Below are positions 22,981 to 32,950 of a stretch of 45,153 nt of DNA, piece by piece. Origin of the DNA: Nitrosomonas halophila (GTDB lineage Bacteria; Pseudomonadota; Gammaproteobacteria; Burkholderiales; Nitrosomonadaceae); the NCBI RefSeq assembly GCF_900107165.1, contig NZ_FNOY01000021.1:1-45153 (forward strand), written 5' to 3'. A program made the translations under genes and the position numbers. Under the pieces are notes generated by a model that worked only from the letters and a program-made list of their open reading frames with translations, was not told the origin of the DNA and ran no database searches. Positions within the stretch are counted from its first letter, which is position 1, and every line of letters starts with the position of its first letter.

Positions 22981-24207
22981 ATGCTGCGACTGATGAAGGT
23001 ACTGATGCTCGTGTCTGGCTTATCCTGCTTAGTCTTGATTCGTAGTGATGCGCTGGTCCATGCCGGCAACGGCGCGCTGATTATGGATAATCCTGCCGGG
23101 ATAGGTGCAAGGCTGCCGCGCTTAGCACCGTTGGCGGATGGTTCCACTTTGTTGAGTTGGATCGAGGATGATGAAGAGGGTCATGTCCTGAAATACGCCG
23201 TGTATGAGCAAGGACACTGGATTCGACAGGGCGTCGTTGCGCGCGGTCAGAACTGGTTCATTAATTGGGCGGACTTTCCTTCCGTGGCAGTGATTGACGA
23301 GACTTTCTGGGTGGCGCATTGGCTGGTCAGGACGCCTGGTGGGCGCAGTTACGATTACGATATACAGCTGGCATTTTCCAGGGATGCCGGCCAGACATGG
23401 AGCGAACCCCAAACGCCCCATCGAGATAATGTTGCGGCCGAGCACGGATTTGTGTCGATTTTTCCCGTCGAAGGGGGCGCAGGCATCATCTGGCTGGATG
23501 GACGAGCTTATAAACAATCACAGCCGGGCAAATTCGCATTGCGCTACACACAACTCAATGACAACGGGGTGCTGGGACCGGAGGTGGTGATCGACGATGA
23601 CACCTGCACTTGTTGCTGGACTGCGGCCGTTGCCACCTCATCCGGACCAGTCGCTGCCTGGCGCGGGCGACGTGCAGGGCAAATCCGGGATCATTACACT
23701 GCTCGCATGATTGGGGGTCGGTGGACGCCACCTACTAGACTCGGAGGCGAAGGCTGGTCGATTGACGGCTGCCCGGTAAATGGACCTGCCTTGGCGGCCA
23801 AGGACGATCAAGTGGCGGCCGCATGGTATACTGCACAAGGTAATCGCCCGAGGATTCGTGTGGCTTTTTCCAGTGATGCCGGCCAGCATTTTTCGAGGGC
23901 GATCGATGTCGATAGCGATAAGCCGATAGGCCGGGTCAGTCTGGCTTGGCTGGACCAGCAGGCAGTGCTGGTGGCATGGTTGACTGCAGTCGACCGCGAG
24001 CATCAACAATCGCAGCTGGCCATACGCAAGCTGACAACCGACGGCTTGGCGGGGCCTGTCATCCCACTGGTGCCTGTCAGTGCCGGGCGCGGCACAGGTA
24101 TCCCGCAGTTGGTTCGTAACCGGGCAGGGTTGATACTGGCGTGGACAGAGTCTACGCCAGTATATCGAATACGTACCATGCAGCTTACTTCTGGGATTCT
24201 GGACTAA
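22981..24207 (+). CDS. Exported sialidase-like beta-propeller protein
   Basis: A 408-aa protein with an N-terminal signal sequence (hydrophobic to about residue 25) and a sialidase/BNR-type propeller. Two Asp-box-like repeats, SRDAGQTW and SSDAGQHF, are clear. A Cys-rich motif, DDTCTCCW, and a later GCPVNGPAL are conserved-looking sites outside the repeats; they could form disulfides or bind metal. Catalytic arginines of true sialidases are not evident, so glycosidase activity is doubtful. ATGs occur at 22975 and 22981; AGG at 22971-22973 suits 22981. It begins 131 bp after the permease gene. Confidence 0.75.
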   Translation: MLRLMKVLMLVSGLSCLVLIRSDALVHAGNGALIMDNPAGIGARLPRLAPLADGSTLLSWIEDDEEGHVLKYAVYEQGHWIRQGVVARGQNWFINWADFPSVAVIDETFWVAHWLVRTPGGRSYDYDIQLAFSRDAGQTWSEPQTPHRDNVAAEHGFVSIFPVEGGAGIIWLDGRAYKQSQPGKFALRYTQLNDNGVLGPEVVIDDDTCTCCWTAAVATSSGPVAAWRGRRAGQIRDHYTARMIGGRWTPPTRLGGEGWSIDGCPVNGPALAAKDDQVAAAWYTAQGNRPRIRVAFSSDAGQHFSRAIDVDSDKPIGRVSLAWLDQQAVLVAWLTAVDREHQQSQLAIRKLTTDGLAGPVIPLVPVSAGRGTGIPQLVRNRAGLILAWTESTPVYRIRTMQLTSGILD

Positions 24208-24446
24208 TTTTCTGCTTCTATTGATTATCTTTGGCCGGTGCTTGTTCGTCGTGCCGGACTCGTCTCCTGGTTTTGTCCGCCCTGGATAGAACTGTTTGCT
24301 ACAATTTACCATTTGCACGGATTCCGGGATTATTTTTAGAAATGGCTTGCAATCCTCTGCAAAATCAGTGAAATTTCATGGTTATCGGCAATATGAGTTA
24401 TCAGAAGCCGGTTTTTTTTGTAGGCAATTTCATCAGGGAGGGAAGA

Positions 24447-25790
24447 ATGCAATACAAGAGTATCGAAGAATTCAGAAACTATGTGGCAGACAGGAATCCA
24501 GGGCAGCCTGAGTTTCTGCAGGCTGTTACCGAGGTCATCGAAAGCCTGTGGCCGTTCATCACGGATAACCCACGGTACGCCGAACATGGTCTATTGGACC
24601 GTTTGGTCGAACCAGAGCGCGTGATCATGTTTCGCGTGGCCTGGGTTGATGATCATGGCGATGTCAAAGTCAACCGCGGCTACCGTATCCAGCATAATTC
24701 AGCCATTGGGCCTTATAAGGGCGGGACGCGTTTCCATCCCTCGGTCAATCTTTCCATACTGAAGTTTCTTGCGTTTGAACAAACTTTCAAGAATGCGCTG
24801 ACAACGCTGCCCATGGGCGGGGGCAAAGGTGGGGCGGATTTTGACCCCAAGGGCAGGAGTCCGGGTGAAGTTATGCGCTTTTGCCAGGCATATGTGAGCG
24901 AATTGTTCCGCCATATCGGTTCGGATACCGATGTGCCGGCAGGCGATATCGGTGTGGGCGGACGGGAAGTCGGATACATGGCCGGAATGGTAAGGAAATT
25001 GACCAATCGTTCCGATTGCGTGTTCACCGGCAAGGGACTCAGCTTCGGTGGATCGTTGTTGCGGCCGGAAGCCACAGGCTACGGTGTTGTCTATTTCGTC
25101 GAGGAAATGTTGAAACATGCCGGCCGTTCTCTGGATGGCGCGCGTGTTGCGGTGTCCGGTTCCGGGAATGTGGCGCAATATGCGATCGAGAAGGCCATGG
25201 CATTTGGAGCCAAGGTCGTTACGATTTCGGATTCCAGTGGCAGCGTTGTCGATGAAGATGGCTTCACACCCGAGAAACTGGCTGTGCTTGCCGAAGTCAA
25301 GAACCACCTTTACGGGCGGGTGAATGACTATGCCGAGCGGGTCGGCGCCAAGTTTCTGCCTGGCGAAAAGCCCTGGCATGTGCCAGTGGATGTCGCACTG
25401 CCCTGCGCGACCCAGAACGAAATCAGCGATGACGATGCGGCGATTTTGATCAAGCATGGCGTAAGCTGTGTGGCTGAAGGCGCAAACATGCCTTGTACAG
25501 CAGGAGCTGTGGCACGTTTTGAACATGCGAATGTGATTTTCGCTCCGGGAAAAGCCAGTAATGCCGGTGGGGTTGCGACATCAGGCCTTGAGATGAGTCA
25601 GCAGGCCATGCGACTTTTCTGGACACATGAAGAAGTGGATATGCGATTGCAGGAAATCATGCGAGCCATCCACCAATCCTGTATCGATTATGGCACTAAA
25701 AACGATGGCAGCGTCAATTATGTGGATGGCGCGAATATCGCTGGTTTCGTCAAGGTTTCCGATGCAATGCGGGCTCAAGGTGTCATCTGA
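24447..25790 (+). CDS. gdhA: NADP-specific glutamate dehydrogenase
   Basis: Catalyses reductive amination of 2-oxoglutarate to glutamate, fixing ammonium. The 447-aa length equals that of E. coli GdhA. Diagnostic segments are YKGGTRFHPSVN, the catalytic-lysine motif TLPMGGGKGGADFDPKG, PAGDIGVGGREVGYM, the dinucleotide-binding VAVSGSGNVAQYA, and the C-terminal NAGGVATSGLEMSQ. The frame is open from 24378, but the ATG at 24447 has GGGAGGGAAG directly upstream and gives the family N-terminus MQYKSIEEF. It is flanked by its own spacers and followed by a strong hairpin, so it is probably monocistronic. Confidence 0.97.
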   Translation: MQYKSIEEFRNYVADRNPGQPEFLQAVTEVIESLWPFITDNPRYAEHGLLDRLVEPERVIMFRVAWVDDHGDVKVNRGYRIQHNSAIGPYKGGTRFHPSVNLSILKFLAFEQTFKNALTTLPMGGGKGGADFDPKGRSPGEVMRFCQAYVSELFRHIGSDTDVPAGDIGVGGREVGYMAGMVRKLTNRSDCVFTGKGLSFGGSLLRPEATGYGVVYFVEEMLKHAGRSLDGARVAVSGSGNVAQYAIEKAMAFGAKVVTISDSSGSVVDEDGFTPEKLAVLAEVKNHLYGRVNDYAERVGAKFLPGEKPWHVPVDVALPCATQNEISDDDAAILIKHGVSCVAEGANMPCTAGAVARFEHANVIFAPGKASNAGGVATSGLEMSQQAMRLFWTHEEVDMRLQEIMRAIHQSCIDYGTKNDGSVNYVDGANIAGFVKVSDAMRAQGVI

Positions 25791-25907
25791 CGGTGGATGA
25801 CTGGTTGTAAGCTTCCTGGCATTGCATCAAACTGATCCGAGCAAATTGGTGATAACCGCTTTTATCCAGACATCGATGCATAATTTTCCCTGTAGGCTAA
25901 CGTGTGC

Positions 25908-25948
25908 AGCAAAGACAACCCCGGAGAATGACCGGAGTTGTCTTTGCT
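25908..25948 (+). terminator. Strong hairpin after gdhA
   Basis: agcaaagacaac (25908-25919) pairs perfectly with gttgtctttgct (25937-25948). An inner ccgg/ccgg pair extends it across one C-A mismatch to about 17 positions, with a 7-nt loop. It lies 118 bp after gdhA and 83 bp before slt. No T-run follows on the + strand, so it may act as a terminator through stem strength or as an mRNA-stabilising hairpin. Confidence 0.6.
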
Positions 25949-26030
25949 TGACGGCCGAAGACTGCCACAATCGAGCAGGCGGCGGATTGGGTGATGGCTT
26001 GTGTCGTGGTTTTAAACCGATGGGTAGGTG

Positions 26031-27938
26031 ATGAAAAAAATTCTAGCTGGATTTATGCTGATATTCTGGGTCGAGACACTGGTTGCAGGTGTCGACGATG
26101 ATTTTTTAGCGATCCGGGAAGCATTCCGAGTGGGTGATGCGGTGCGTGTCGCCAAATACGCAGACCGCATGAAGCATCATGTGTTGTCGCCTTATGCTGA
26201 ATACTTTCAGTTGCGTTTGTCGTTGGAAGACAGCAATGTCAGTGCAATCAGAGCATTTCTGGTGCGGCATGAGGGCAGTCTTGTGGCCGATAAGTTGCGG
26301 GGAGACTGGTTGCGTCTGCTGGGAAAGCGCCAGCACTGGGCAGTTTTTGCCGAAGAATATCCGAAACTGGTCAACCAGGATGATACGTTGAGGTGTTACG
26401 CCTTGCAGCACCGGTTACTTAACCAGGATGAGGCGGCTGTCGAGGCAGTGCGCGCACTCTGGCTGACGGGGCGCAATATGCCGGATAGTTGTATCGCGGC
26501 TTTCGATAAGCTGATCAAATCTGGCAAAATATCGACAGAAGATATCTGGTCCAGAATCAGATCGGCGCTTGAAGCTGGCAATACCGGTGTGGCTAAATAT
26601 ACAAGCAAGTATTTGCCGCGTAACTTGGCGCTCGATTCGCAAAAAGTCAACGCCGCAGTCAAGGATCCCCGCTATTTTTTCGACAAGCAGGCCGGCTATG
26701 GCTCGCGTGCTGAACGGGAGGTCACATTGTTTGCGCTGCTGCGTCTGTTGCGTAGCGAGACTAATCAGGCTTTCGCGCGTTGGCACAAAGTTCGCGAGCG
26801 TTTTCCGGCAGTGGATCAATCCTATTTCATGGGCAATCTCGCATATTGGGCCGCGATCAGGCAGGATGAGCGGGCCCTGAACTGGTTTTCGGAGGCCATG
26901 CGCGGCCAACATGTTTATCCGCTTTCCGATGTCAAATTGGCCTGGCAGGCCCGGGTGGCCTTGCGTGCGGGCAACTGGCCATTGTTGCTGGACAGTATTG
27001 ATCAGATGCCGGACGAGATGTGCCAGGAAGATGTTTGGCGCTACTGGCGTGCGCGGGCGCTGAGCGCCACTGGCAAGCATGCGCAGGCCAACGCGTTGCT
27101 GGCGCCTTTAAGTCATGAACATGGCTTCTATGGACAGATGGCCAAGGAAGAGCTCGGCGTGATGTTCAGCGTGCCGGCAACTGCATATCAGCCTCGGCCG
27201 GATGAAGTCAGTGCCATGGAAAAAGTCCCTGGAATCCGCCGGGCTCTGGCATTGTACCAACTGAATCAGAGGATCGAAGCAAATCGTGAGTGGATCTGGA
27301 CGATACAGGATTTCACGGATGAGCAACTGCTGGCAGCGGCCAGAGTAGCCCAGCGCCACGGCATTTATGACCGCGCCATCAATACGGCAATCAAAACAGT
27401 ATCCCGGCATGATTTTAGTTTGCGTTATCTTGCACCTTACCGCGACCAAATGCGCGCGGTGCTACAGCAGCATCAGCTGGATGAAGCGTTTGTGTACGGG
27501 CTTATCAGACAGGAAAGCCGCTTCATCGCGGATATCAAATCGGGTGCGGGCGCCATCGGTCTGATGCAGCTCATGCCGGCCACGGCCAAGTGGGTGGCTG
27601 GCAAACTTGGGGTGAAGCATTTCAAGGTCAATACGGTGGCCGATATCAATACCAATCTGCAATTGGGTGCTTATTATCTGAAACATGTACTGACCCAGTT
27701 TGATGATCAGCCGTTACTGGCTGCCGCTGCCTATAATGCCGGCCCGGGCCGGGCCAAACGATGGCGGGATTCGACGCCGTTGGAAGGCGCGATCTACGCA
27801 GAAACGATTCCTTTCAATGAGACGCGGGATTATGTCAAAGTGGTGCTGAGTAATTCAATGTATTACGCCAGTCATTTCGAACAGCCGCACCGGCCGACTT
27901 TGAAACAGCGACTGGGCATCGTTGCACCGAAAAATTAG
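26031..27938 (+). CDS. slt: Soluble lytic murein transglycosylase
   Basis: A 635-aa periplasmic enzyme that cleaves peptidoglycan glycan strands with formation of 1,6-anhydromuramic ends. It has a signal peptide (about residues 1-20), a long superhelical alpha-domain of TPR-like repeats (about 25-450), and a C-terminal SLT catalytic domain. The catalytic Glu is in YGLIRQESRF, followed by SGAGAIGLMQLMPATA and AAYNAGPGRAKRW. A GTG at 26028 and ATG at 26031 both fit; GGGTAGG upstream favours the ATG. It lies 11 bp before cca and is probably cotranscribed with it. Confidence 0.95.
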   Translation: MKKILAGFMLIFWVETLVAGVDDDFLAIREAFRVGDAVRVAKYADRMKHHVLSPYAEYFQLRLSLEDSNVSAIRAFLVRHEGSLVADKLRGDWLRLLGKRQHWAVFAEEYPKLVNQDDTLRCYALQHRLLNQDEAAVEAVRALWLTGRNMPDSCIAAFDKLIKSGKISTEDIWSRIRSALEAGNTGVAKYTSKYLPRNLALDSQKVNAAVKDPRYFFDKQAGYGSRAEREVTLFALLRLLRSETNQAFARWHKVRERFPAVDQSYFMGNLAYWAAIRQDERALNWFSEAMRGQHVYPLSDVKLAWQARVALRAGNWPLLLDSIDQMPDEMCQEDVWRYWRARALSATGKHAQANALLAPLSHEHGFYGQMAKEELGVMFSVPATAYQPRPDEVSAMEKVPGIRRALALYQLNQRIEANREWIWTIQDFTDEQLLAAARVAQRHGIYDRAINTAIKTVSRHDFSLRYLAPYRDQMRAVLQQHQLDEAFVYGLIRQESRFIADIKSGAGAIGLMQLMPATAKWVAGKLGVKHFKVNTVADINTNLQLGAYYLKHVLTQFDDQPLLAAAAYNAGPGRAKRWRDSTPLEGAIYAETIPFNETRDYVKVVLSNSMYYASHFEQPHRPTLKQRLGIVAPKN

Positions 27939-27949
27939 CCATTTCATCT

Positions 27950-29203
27950 ATGAAGGTTTATCAAGTAGGGGGTTCCGTACGGGATGAGTTACTGGGACTG
28001 CCGATTAAAGATCACGACTATGTAGTGGTGGGGACAACGCCGGAAAAAATGGTGCAGCTGGGTTACCGTCCGGTGGGCAAAGATTTTCCAGTGTTCCTGC
28101 ACCCCGAAACGCAGGAACAATATGCGTTGGCAAGAACCGAACGCAAGATTTCCCGGGGCTACAAGGGGTTTGAGGTCTACGCCGCGCCGGATATCACATT
28201 GCAGGAAGACCTGGCCCGGCGTGATTTGACTATCAATGCCATGGCCAAGGACGAGGCGGGCAATATCGTCGATCCCTTTGGAGGGGTTGCCGATCTGCAG
28301 GCCGGTATTCTGCGTCACATTGGCCCGGCGTTTGTCGAGGATCCTGTGCGCGTGTTGCGGGTCGCGCGTTTTGCCGCGCGTTTTGGGTTCCAGGTTGCAC
28401 CGGAGACGCTCGCGCTGATGAGCGAGATCGTGCATAACGGCGAGACTGAGGCGCTGGTGGCAGAGCGTGTCTGGCAGGAAATTGCCCGCGGATTGATGGA
28501 GCGGCATCCATCGCGCATGTTTTATGTGCTGCGGGAATGCGGCGCGCTGGCGCGCATCCTGCCCGAAGTCAATGCCCTGTTCGGTGTGCCGCAGCCTGCG
28601 CAGGTACATCCCGAGATCGATACTGGTCTGCATGTCATGATGGTCATCGATTATGCGGCCTCGCAGGACTATCCGCTTGAAGTCCGGTTTGCAGGATTGA
28701 TGCATGATCTGGGCAAAGGCATCACGCCGCCCGATGAATGGCCACGGCATACCGACCACGAAGCGCGTAGCGCGGCGTTGGTGGCGGCATTGTGCGAACG
28801 CATGCGGGTGCCTAAGGATGTGCGGGATTTTGCTTTATTGGTGGCGCGTTATCATGGCGACGTGCATCACGCATTGGAGCTTTGTCCGGTCACGATAGCC
28901 GATATGCTGCAGGCAACCGATGCCTATCGCAAGCAAGAGCGCTTCAAGATATTCTTGCAAGCCTGTGCCAGTGATTTTCATGGCCGCCCCGGTTATGCGG
29001 AAAAATCTTATCCGCAGTCGGAGCGTCTGAAACAAGCTTTCCTCGCTGCACATAGCGTCGATGCGGGTGCCATCGCCATGCAATTAGGCCGCGAGCATCC
29101 GGATGATCGAGCCTTGCCCCGGCTGATCAATCAACGCGTGCGCGAGGCGCGTATCGAAAGAATCAGATCGTTTCTTCACCCTGCGCCGCATCCAGCTCAC
29201 TGA
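27950..29203 (+). CDS. cca: Multifunctional CCA protein (tRNA nucleotidyltransferase)
   Basis: Adds or repairs the CCA 3' end of tRNAs. The 417-aa protein has the class II nucleotidyltransferase head with GGSVRDELLG, the catalytic DHDYVVVG, and RRDLTINAMA, then the ATP/CTP-selecting EDPVRVLRVARFAARF segment. A C-terminal HD domain (LMHDLGKG) is present, as in the E. coli-type enzymes with phosphohydrolase activities. Full length. Its 3' end overlaps the converging ABC transporter gene by 41 bp. Confidence 0.96.
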   Translation: MKVYQVGGSVRDELLGLPIKDHDYVVVGTTPEKMVQLGYRPVGKDFPVFLHPETQEQYALARTERKISRGYKGFEVYAAPDITLQEDLARRDLTINAMAKDEAGNIVDPFGGVADLQAGILRHIGPAFVEDPVRVLRVARFAARFGFQVAPETLALMSEIVHNGETEALVAERVWQEIARGLMERHPSRMFYVLRECGALARILPEVNALFGVPQPAQVHPEIDTGLHVMMVIDYAASQDYPLEVRFAGLMHDLGKGITPPDEWPRHTDHEARSAALVAALCERMRVPKDVRDFALLVARYHGDVHHALELCPVTIADMLQATDAYRKQERFKIFLQACASDFHGRPGYAEKSYPQSERLKQAFLAAHSVDAGAIAMQLGREHPDDRALPRLINQRVREARIERIRSFLHPAPHPAH

Positions 29204-30911
29204 GTGCAGGATTGGCGTCGGGATGAGCATTTGACAATAATTCCGCCCGGCCGTCAGAAAGGATGAACACCCGGTCTGCCGCTTGAATGACCGCAGGCTG
29301 ATGGGAAACGGCGATAATTGTAAGTTCTTGCGCCAATTTTTGCAGTGTTTCACAAATGACGCGCTCGCTTTCTGGATCCAGCGCACTGGTGGGTTCGTCG
29401 AGCAATAGCAGTTTGGGCCGGTGGGCAAGCGCCCTGGCAATGGCAATGCGTTGCCGCTGTCCGCCCGAGAGCAATCCGCCCCGCTCGCCAACGATGGTAT
29501 GAATCCCGTCCGGGAATGCACTGATGAAATCCCAGGCGCCAGCCTGTTTCAACGCATGTTCCACATCTTCAGCCTGGAGGGTGGGTTCGCCAACGATGAT
29601 ATTGTTCAGGATGGTATCGTGCAGTAATACGGTATCCTGGGAGACATAGCCTATCATGTGCCGCCATTGGCGAAGATCAATATTGTGCAGCGCGACGCCA
29701 TCGACCAGGATTTCGCCCGATTTGGGTTCGGCCAGTCCGCAGAGCAAATCAAGCAGCGTGCTTTTGCCTACTCCCGACGAACCAATGACAGCGGTAAAAG
29801 ATCTGACCGGCACTTCGATACTTAAATCCTTGAAGATGGGTTTCTGGTCGTAATAAAAGGCGATATGACGCAGACTCAGCCCCCGTTCCAGGGTTGGGGT
29901 TAGTGTGCCGGTAGTGCGCTCGGCTTCTTTGCGCGCATCTTCGGCTGCATGACGCAAAGCCCAGTAGGCGCTTTCCTGAACTGCGAGTTGCTGGTAGCGG
30001 CGTTGCATCTTGTTGAGCAATCCCAGGGTTCTCGTCAGTAAAAATACCATGACCATGACTTCAGGCAACGAGAGATTCCAGACTATCAGCGCAATATACA
30101 GGCCGCTGGCGGTCAGAGCTGCGAGTATGGGTTCTTGCAGGGCAAGCAGCGCAGCCCGGTTGGTAACCTCTTTGCGGGTGGCCTTTTCCAGTTGCTGGGT
30201 TTGATCATGCAAAATGGCATCGGCCACATTATCGCGGGCCATCGCTTTCAGGGATTTGACTGATCCCAGCACATCGGACAAATAAGTCAGCAAATGGCGC
30301 AGAAGTTGCGTCTGTTTCGTCCCTGCCCGCTTGGTCGCCCTGACCAGGCGATGCAAGACCATGAACAGAATCATGCCAATAATCAGTGAACCCAGGGTCG
30401 CTTCCCAGGATATGAACAGGGCAACGATGCTATAGACCAGGACCTCGATGGCCAGCGCGAGAACATTGACGCTGTGCTCAAAACCGTTGGCCGCCCGATA
30501 GGCTTCGGTCGCGACCGAATTGGCCAGTGCACCGACAGGCTGGCGCAGGTAATATTGCCAGCGGCTGGCGAGCAGCGCTTCGATCAGATTCAACCGCAAA
30601 GCAGTCGCGACATGCGCCACCGTATGGCCCACCTGTCGATTGGTCAAAAGCAGGATGCAGCCTTTGACCAACATCCCGCTGACGATGAACAATAGTATGA
30701 ATTCCAGTGTGGGTTCGATGCCAACCCGATGGAAAATTTGAACGATGAATTTCCCGATATCGGAATCTATCGATTCGCCCACAGCAATGGAGAGCAGCGG
30801 CAGCAGTGCGGTCAGGCTGAGTGCTTCTGCGACGCCTGCCAGCAGCAGTGCAATCAGTACAAATGCACTACGCTTGGGAAAAACCATGATATAGGTAATC
30901 AGAGTGCGCAT
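29163..30911 (-). CDS. ABC exporter with fused membrane and ATPase domains
   Basis: A 582-aa half-transporter of the type I exporter group. Six membrane helices fall in residues 1-300. The nucleotide-binding domain (about 335-560) has Walker A GSSGVGKST, signature LSGGQRQRIA, Walker B LLLLDEP and the switch His in AVSHQP. Homodimer function is expected. There is no peptidase or secretion partner gene nearby; the substrate (lipid, peptide or drug) is unknown. The converging cca gene overlaps the last 41 bp. It lies 222 bp downstream of dapF on the same strand. Confidence 0.9.
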   Translation of the reverse strand: MRTLITYIMVFPKRSAFVLIALLLAGVAEALSLTALLPLLSIAVGESIDSDIGKFIVQIFHRVGIEPTLEFILLFIVSGMLVKGCILLLTNRQVGHTVAHVATALRLNLIEALLASRWQYYLRQPVGALANSVATEAYRAANGFEHSVNVLALAIEVLVYSIVALFISWEATLGSLIIGMILFMVLHRLVRATKRAGTKQTQLLRHLLTYLSDVLGSVKSLKAMARDNVADAILHDQTQQLEKATRKEVTNRAALLALQEPILAALTASGLYIALIVWNLSLPEVMVMVFLLTRTLGLLNKMQRRYQQLAVQESAYWALRHAAEDARKEAERTTGTLTPTLERGLSLRHIAFYYDQKPIFKDLSIEVPVRSFTAVIGSSGVGKSTLLDLLCGLAEPKSGEILVDGVALHNIDLRQWRHMIGYVSQDTVLLHDTILNNIIVGEPTLQAEDVEHALKQAGAWDFISAFPDGIHTIVGERGGLLSGGQRQRIAIARALAHRPKLLLLDEPTSALDPESERVICETLQKLAQELTIIAVSHQPAVIQAADRVFILSDGRAELLSNAHPDANPALSELDAAQGEETI

Positions 30912-31133
30912 GACGGGCGTGGAGGTTTGTTGACTATATTCAGAAGACTGGCCGGAATTTTACAGCTATTTGCAGGAAAAAGCAGGTATGGCTGGTTGGT
31001 TGATGACTCGCTCATGGAGAGAGAATGAAAACAAGTGCTTATTCTTTTCATCGCAATAAGCGGTTTAGACCAACGCCAGCGGGCGGTTAACCGGGCGATC
31101 CAGGTTCCGCTCAGGGTGATGTGGATTGACAAG

Positions 31134-31988
31134 CTAATCGCGCCGGCGTTGTCCGCTGTCCCGTAAATCAATGACACCCTCAAATACAGTGACCGCCGGG
31201 CCGGTCATCCAGACCGGCTGATTCTCTCCCAACCAGCAAATCCGGAGATCGCCACCGCGCATGCTGACTAGGACCTGGTTATCCAATACGCCGCGCAAGA
31301 TACCGCTGACAACTGCTGCGCAAGCGCCTGTACCGCAAGCCATCGTTTCACCCGCTCCGCGTTCGAATACGCGCAGCCGGATATGGCTGCGATCGATAAT
31401 CTGCATGTAACCCGCGTTGACCCTTTGCGGAAAAGCTGGGTGAGATTCGATCATCGGCCCTTCGCCCGCTACCGGTGCCAACTCGATATCGGGCACGATT
31501 TGCACTGCATGCGGGTTTCCCATCGACAGCACAGTGATCTCGACGCTGTGGTCATCGATTTGCAGGGGATAGGTGAGTGCGCGTTGTTGGGCGGTGAAGG
31601 GTACTTCTGCAGGATCTAAGCGCGGAATACCCATATTCACGGTAATCTCGCCATTTTCTTCGAGCGTGGGTGTGATGATACCTCGGATGGTTTCGACGCG
31701 AATGGTCTGCTGGTCGGTCAGGCCATGGTCATGTACAAAACGGACAAAACAGCGGGCGCCATTTCCGCATTGCTCAACCTCGCCCCCGTCGGCGTTGAAT
31801 ATACGGTAACGAAAGTCTGCATTTCCCCTGGCTCTTTCGACCAGCAATAATTGATCAAAACCAATTCCCAGGTGGCGGTCTGCCAGCTGCCGGATGACTT
31901 CGGGGGAGAGTGAGACGGACTGGCTGATGGCGTCGATCACAACGAAATCATTTCCCACTCCATGCATTTTCGTGAACTTTAGTTTCAT
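31134..31988 (-). CDS. dapF: Diaminopimelate epimerase
   Basis: Interconverts LL- and meso-diaminopimelate for lysine and peptidoglycan synthesis. The 284-aa protein has two pseudo-symmetric halves. Each holds one catalytic cysteine, in EQCGNGARC and MACGTGACA. The N-terminus [16 protein letters not shown] and the FNADGGEV segment are diagnostic. The start at 31988 gives the family N-terminus although no good ribosome binding site precedes it (AGGAT is about 13 nt away). Confidence 0.96.
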   Translation of the reverse strand: MKLKFTKMHGVGNDFVVIDAISQSVSLSPEVIRQLADRHLGIGFDQLLLVERARGNADFRYRIFNADGGEVEQCGNGARCFVRFVHDHGLTDQQTIRVETIRGIITPTLEENGEITVNMGIPRLDPAEVPFTAQQRALTYPLQIDDHSVEITVLSMGNPHAVQIVPDIELAPVAGEGPMIESHPAFPQRVNAGYMQIIDRSHIRLRVFERGAGETMACGTGACAAVVSGILRGVLDNQVLVSMRGGDLRICWLGENQPVWMTGPAVTVFEGVIDLRDSGQRRRD

Positions 31989-32950
31989 GGGAGGGATTCT
32001 ATCCTAGAATTTTGGTTGGACGGACTGAAAAATATGCGGTTTTCAAAATCATAGCCATTGTGGCGCGATATGGTTGCCAGAAATCCATCTGGATGGCCAC
32101 AGCTCGTTGGGTCTCGCCAGGGCGGCGGTCATTTTTTCCAGGTAGTTTCTTGGTAACTGTGCAGTCCAGCTGGTAGCGTCATCACCAAACGGCTGAGTGT
32201 GAAAGCAACCATCTGCAGCCGACAGCCGAAATCAGGGGCGGTGATCGTGACATGTGCAATAATCAGGTAATATTTGCCTTGTAGACTACCGCTACCGATC
32301 GTGGAGTGGTTTCATGCATTATCGAACCGAATGGTAACCAAACATGCTGCCTTGCAAGGGTAAATGCTTGTCTGGCACAAGTGTTGCAGCCATGAACTTG
32401 CTGGATGGAAGGCTTGTCGAATCAAATATCGGCATTTGCTTTCTGAAAATCACGATCAAGTTCCTCTAAAGCCATTCTGTGCGGGAAGACATGCCTGCAT
32501 CACCAGTTGTCCCAGACAGATCAGCAGACAGTGACGCGCTTGTTTTCAGGACCGGTTAATGCTGTACTGGATAACCGTGTGGGCGGTGATTGTTCTCGAC
32601 CAGGGTGACCGGGCTGGCATGCATGAGTCGCCGGGGACAGAACCGGCGAAATAATGGAATCGTCATGGACAGAAAATCATGTCTTATTCCCGCTTGACCA
32701 GGATTGTTCGCAACTCTACTATATGGCGCAAACATGAATGTCCTGTGTTGTCGTATGTGACGGAATGTCCGGCAGAGCAGGCAATTGCAGATTGGCGATT
32801 TTGTTACTTGCAGATGCAGGATATAGCGCTTTGCCAGGATTCCAATAAAGTGATCAGCCCCGTCTATTTCGGTATCATACTTCTTTTGCTTGTGCATTCT
32901 CCGTCGGGAGATTTTCTGAGAAAAAATCTAAATTCAAAGGTTGTTAAAAT
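31989..32950. other. Long intergenic region upstream of the secretion cluster
   Basis: A 962-bp stretch between divergent dapF and gspG, the longest gap in the window. It contains the sigma-54 element at 32373-32388 and a perfect 10-bp palindrome, ccttgcaagg, at 32350-32359 just upstream of it. A 91-codon frame (32679-32954, + strand) lies between promoter and gspG. It has no known family, a poor ribosome binding site and several rare-looking Cys and Trp, so I do not call it. No RNA family is recognised. Confidence 0.45.
32373..32388 (+). promoter_or_regulatory. Sigma-54 -24/-12 promoter
   Basis: tggcacaagtgttgca matches the consensus TGGCAC-N5-TTGCA at every defined position with GG-N10-GC spacing. 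It points toward gspG, whose start is about 560 bp downstream, so the transcript would have a long untranslated leader or carry an unrecognised small gene. The palindrome at 32350-32359 is too close to be a typical enhancer but may matter for activator binding. Confidence 0.6.
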
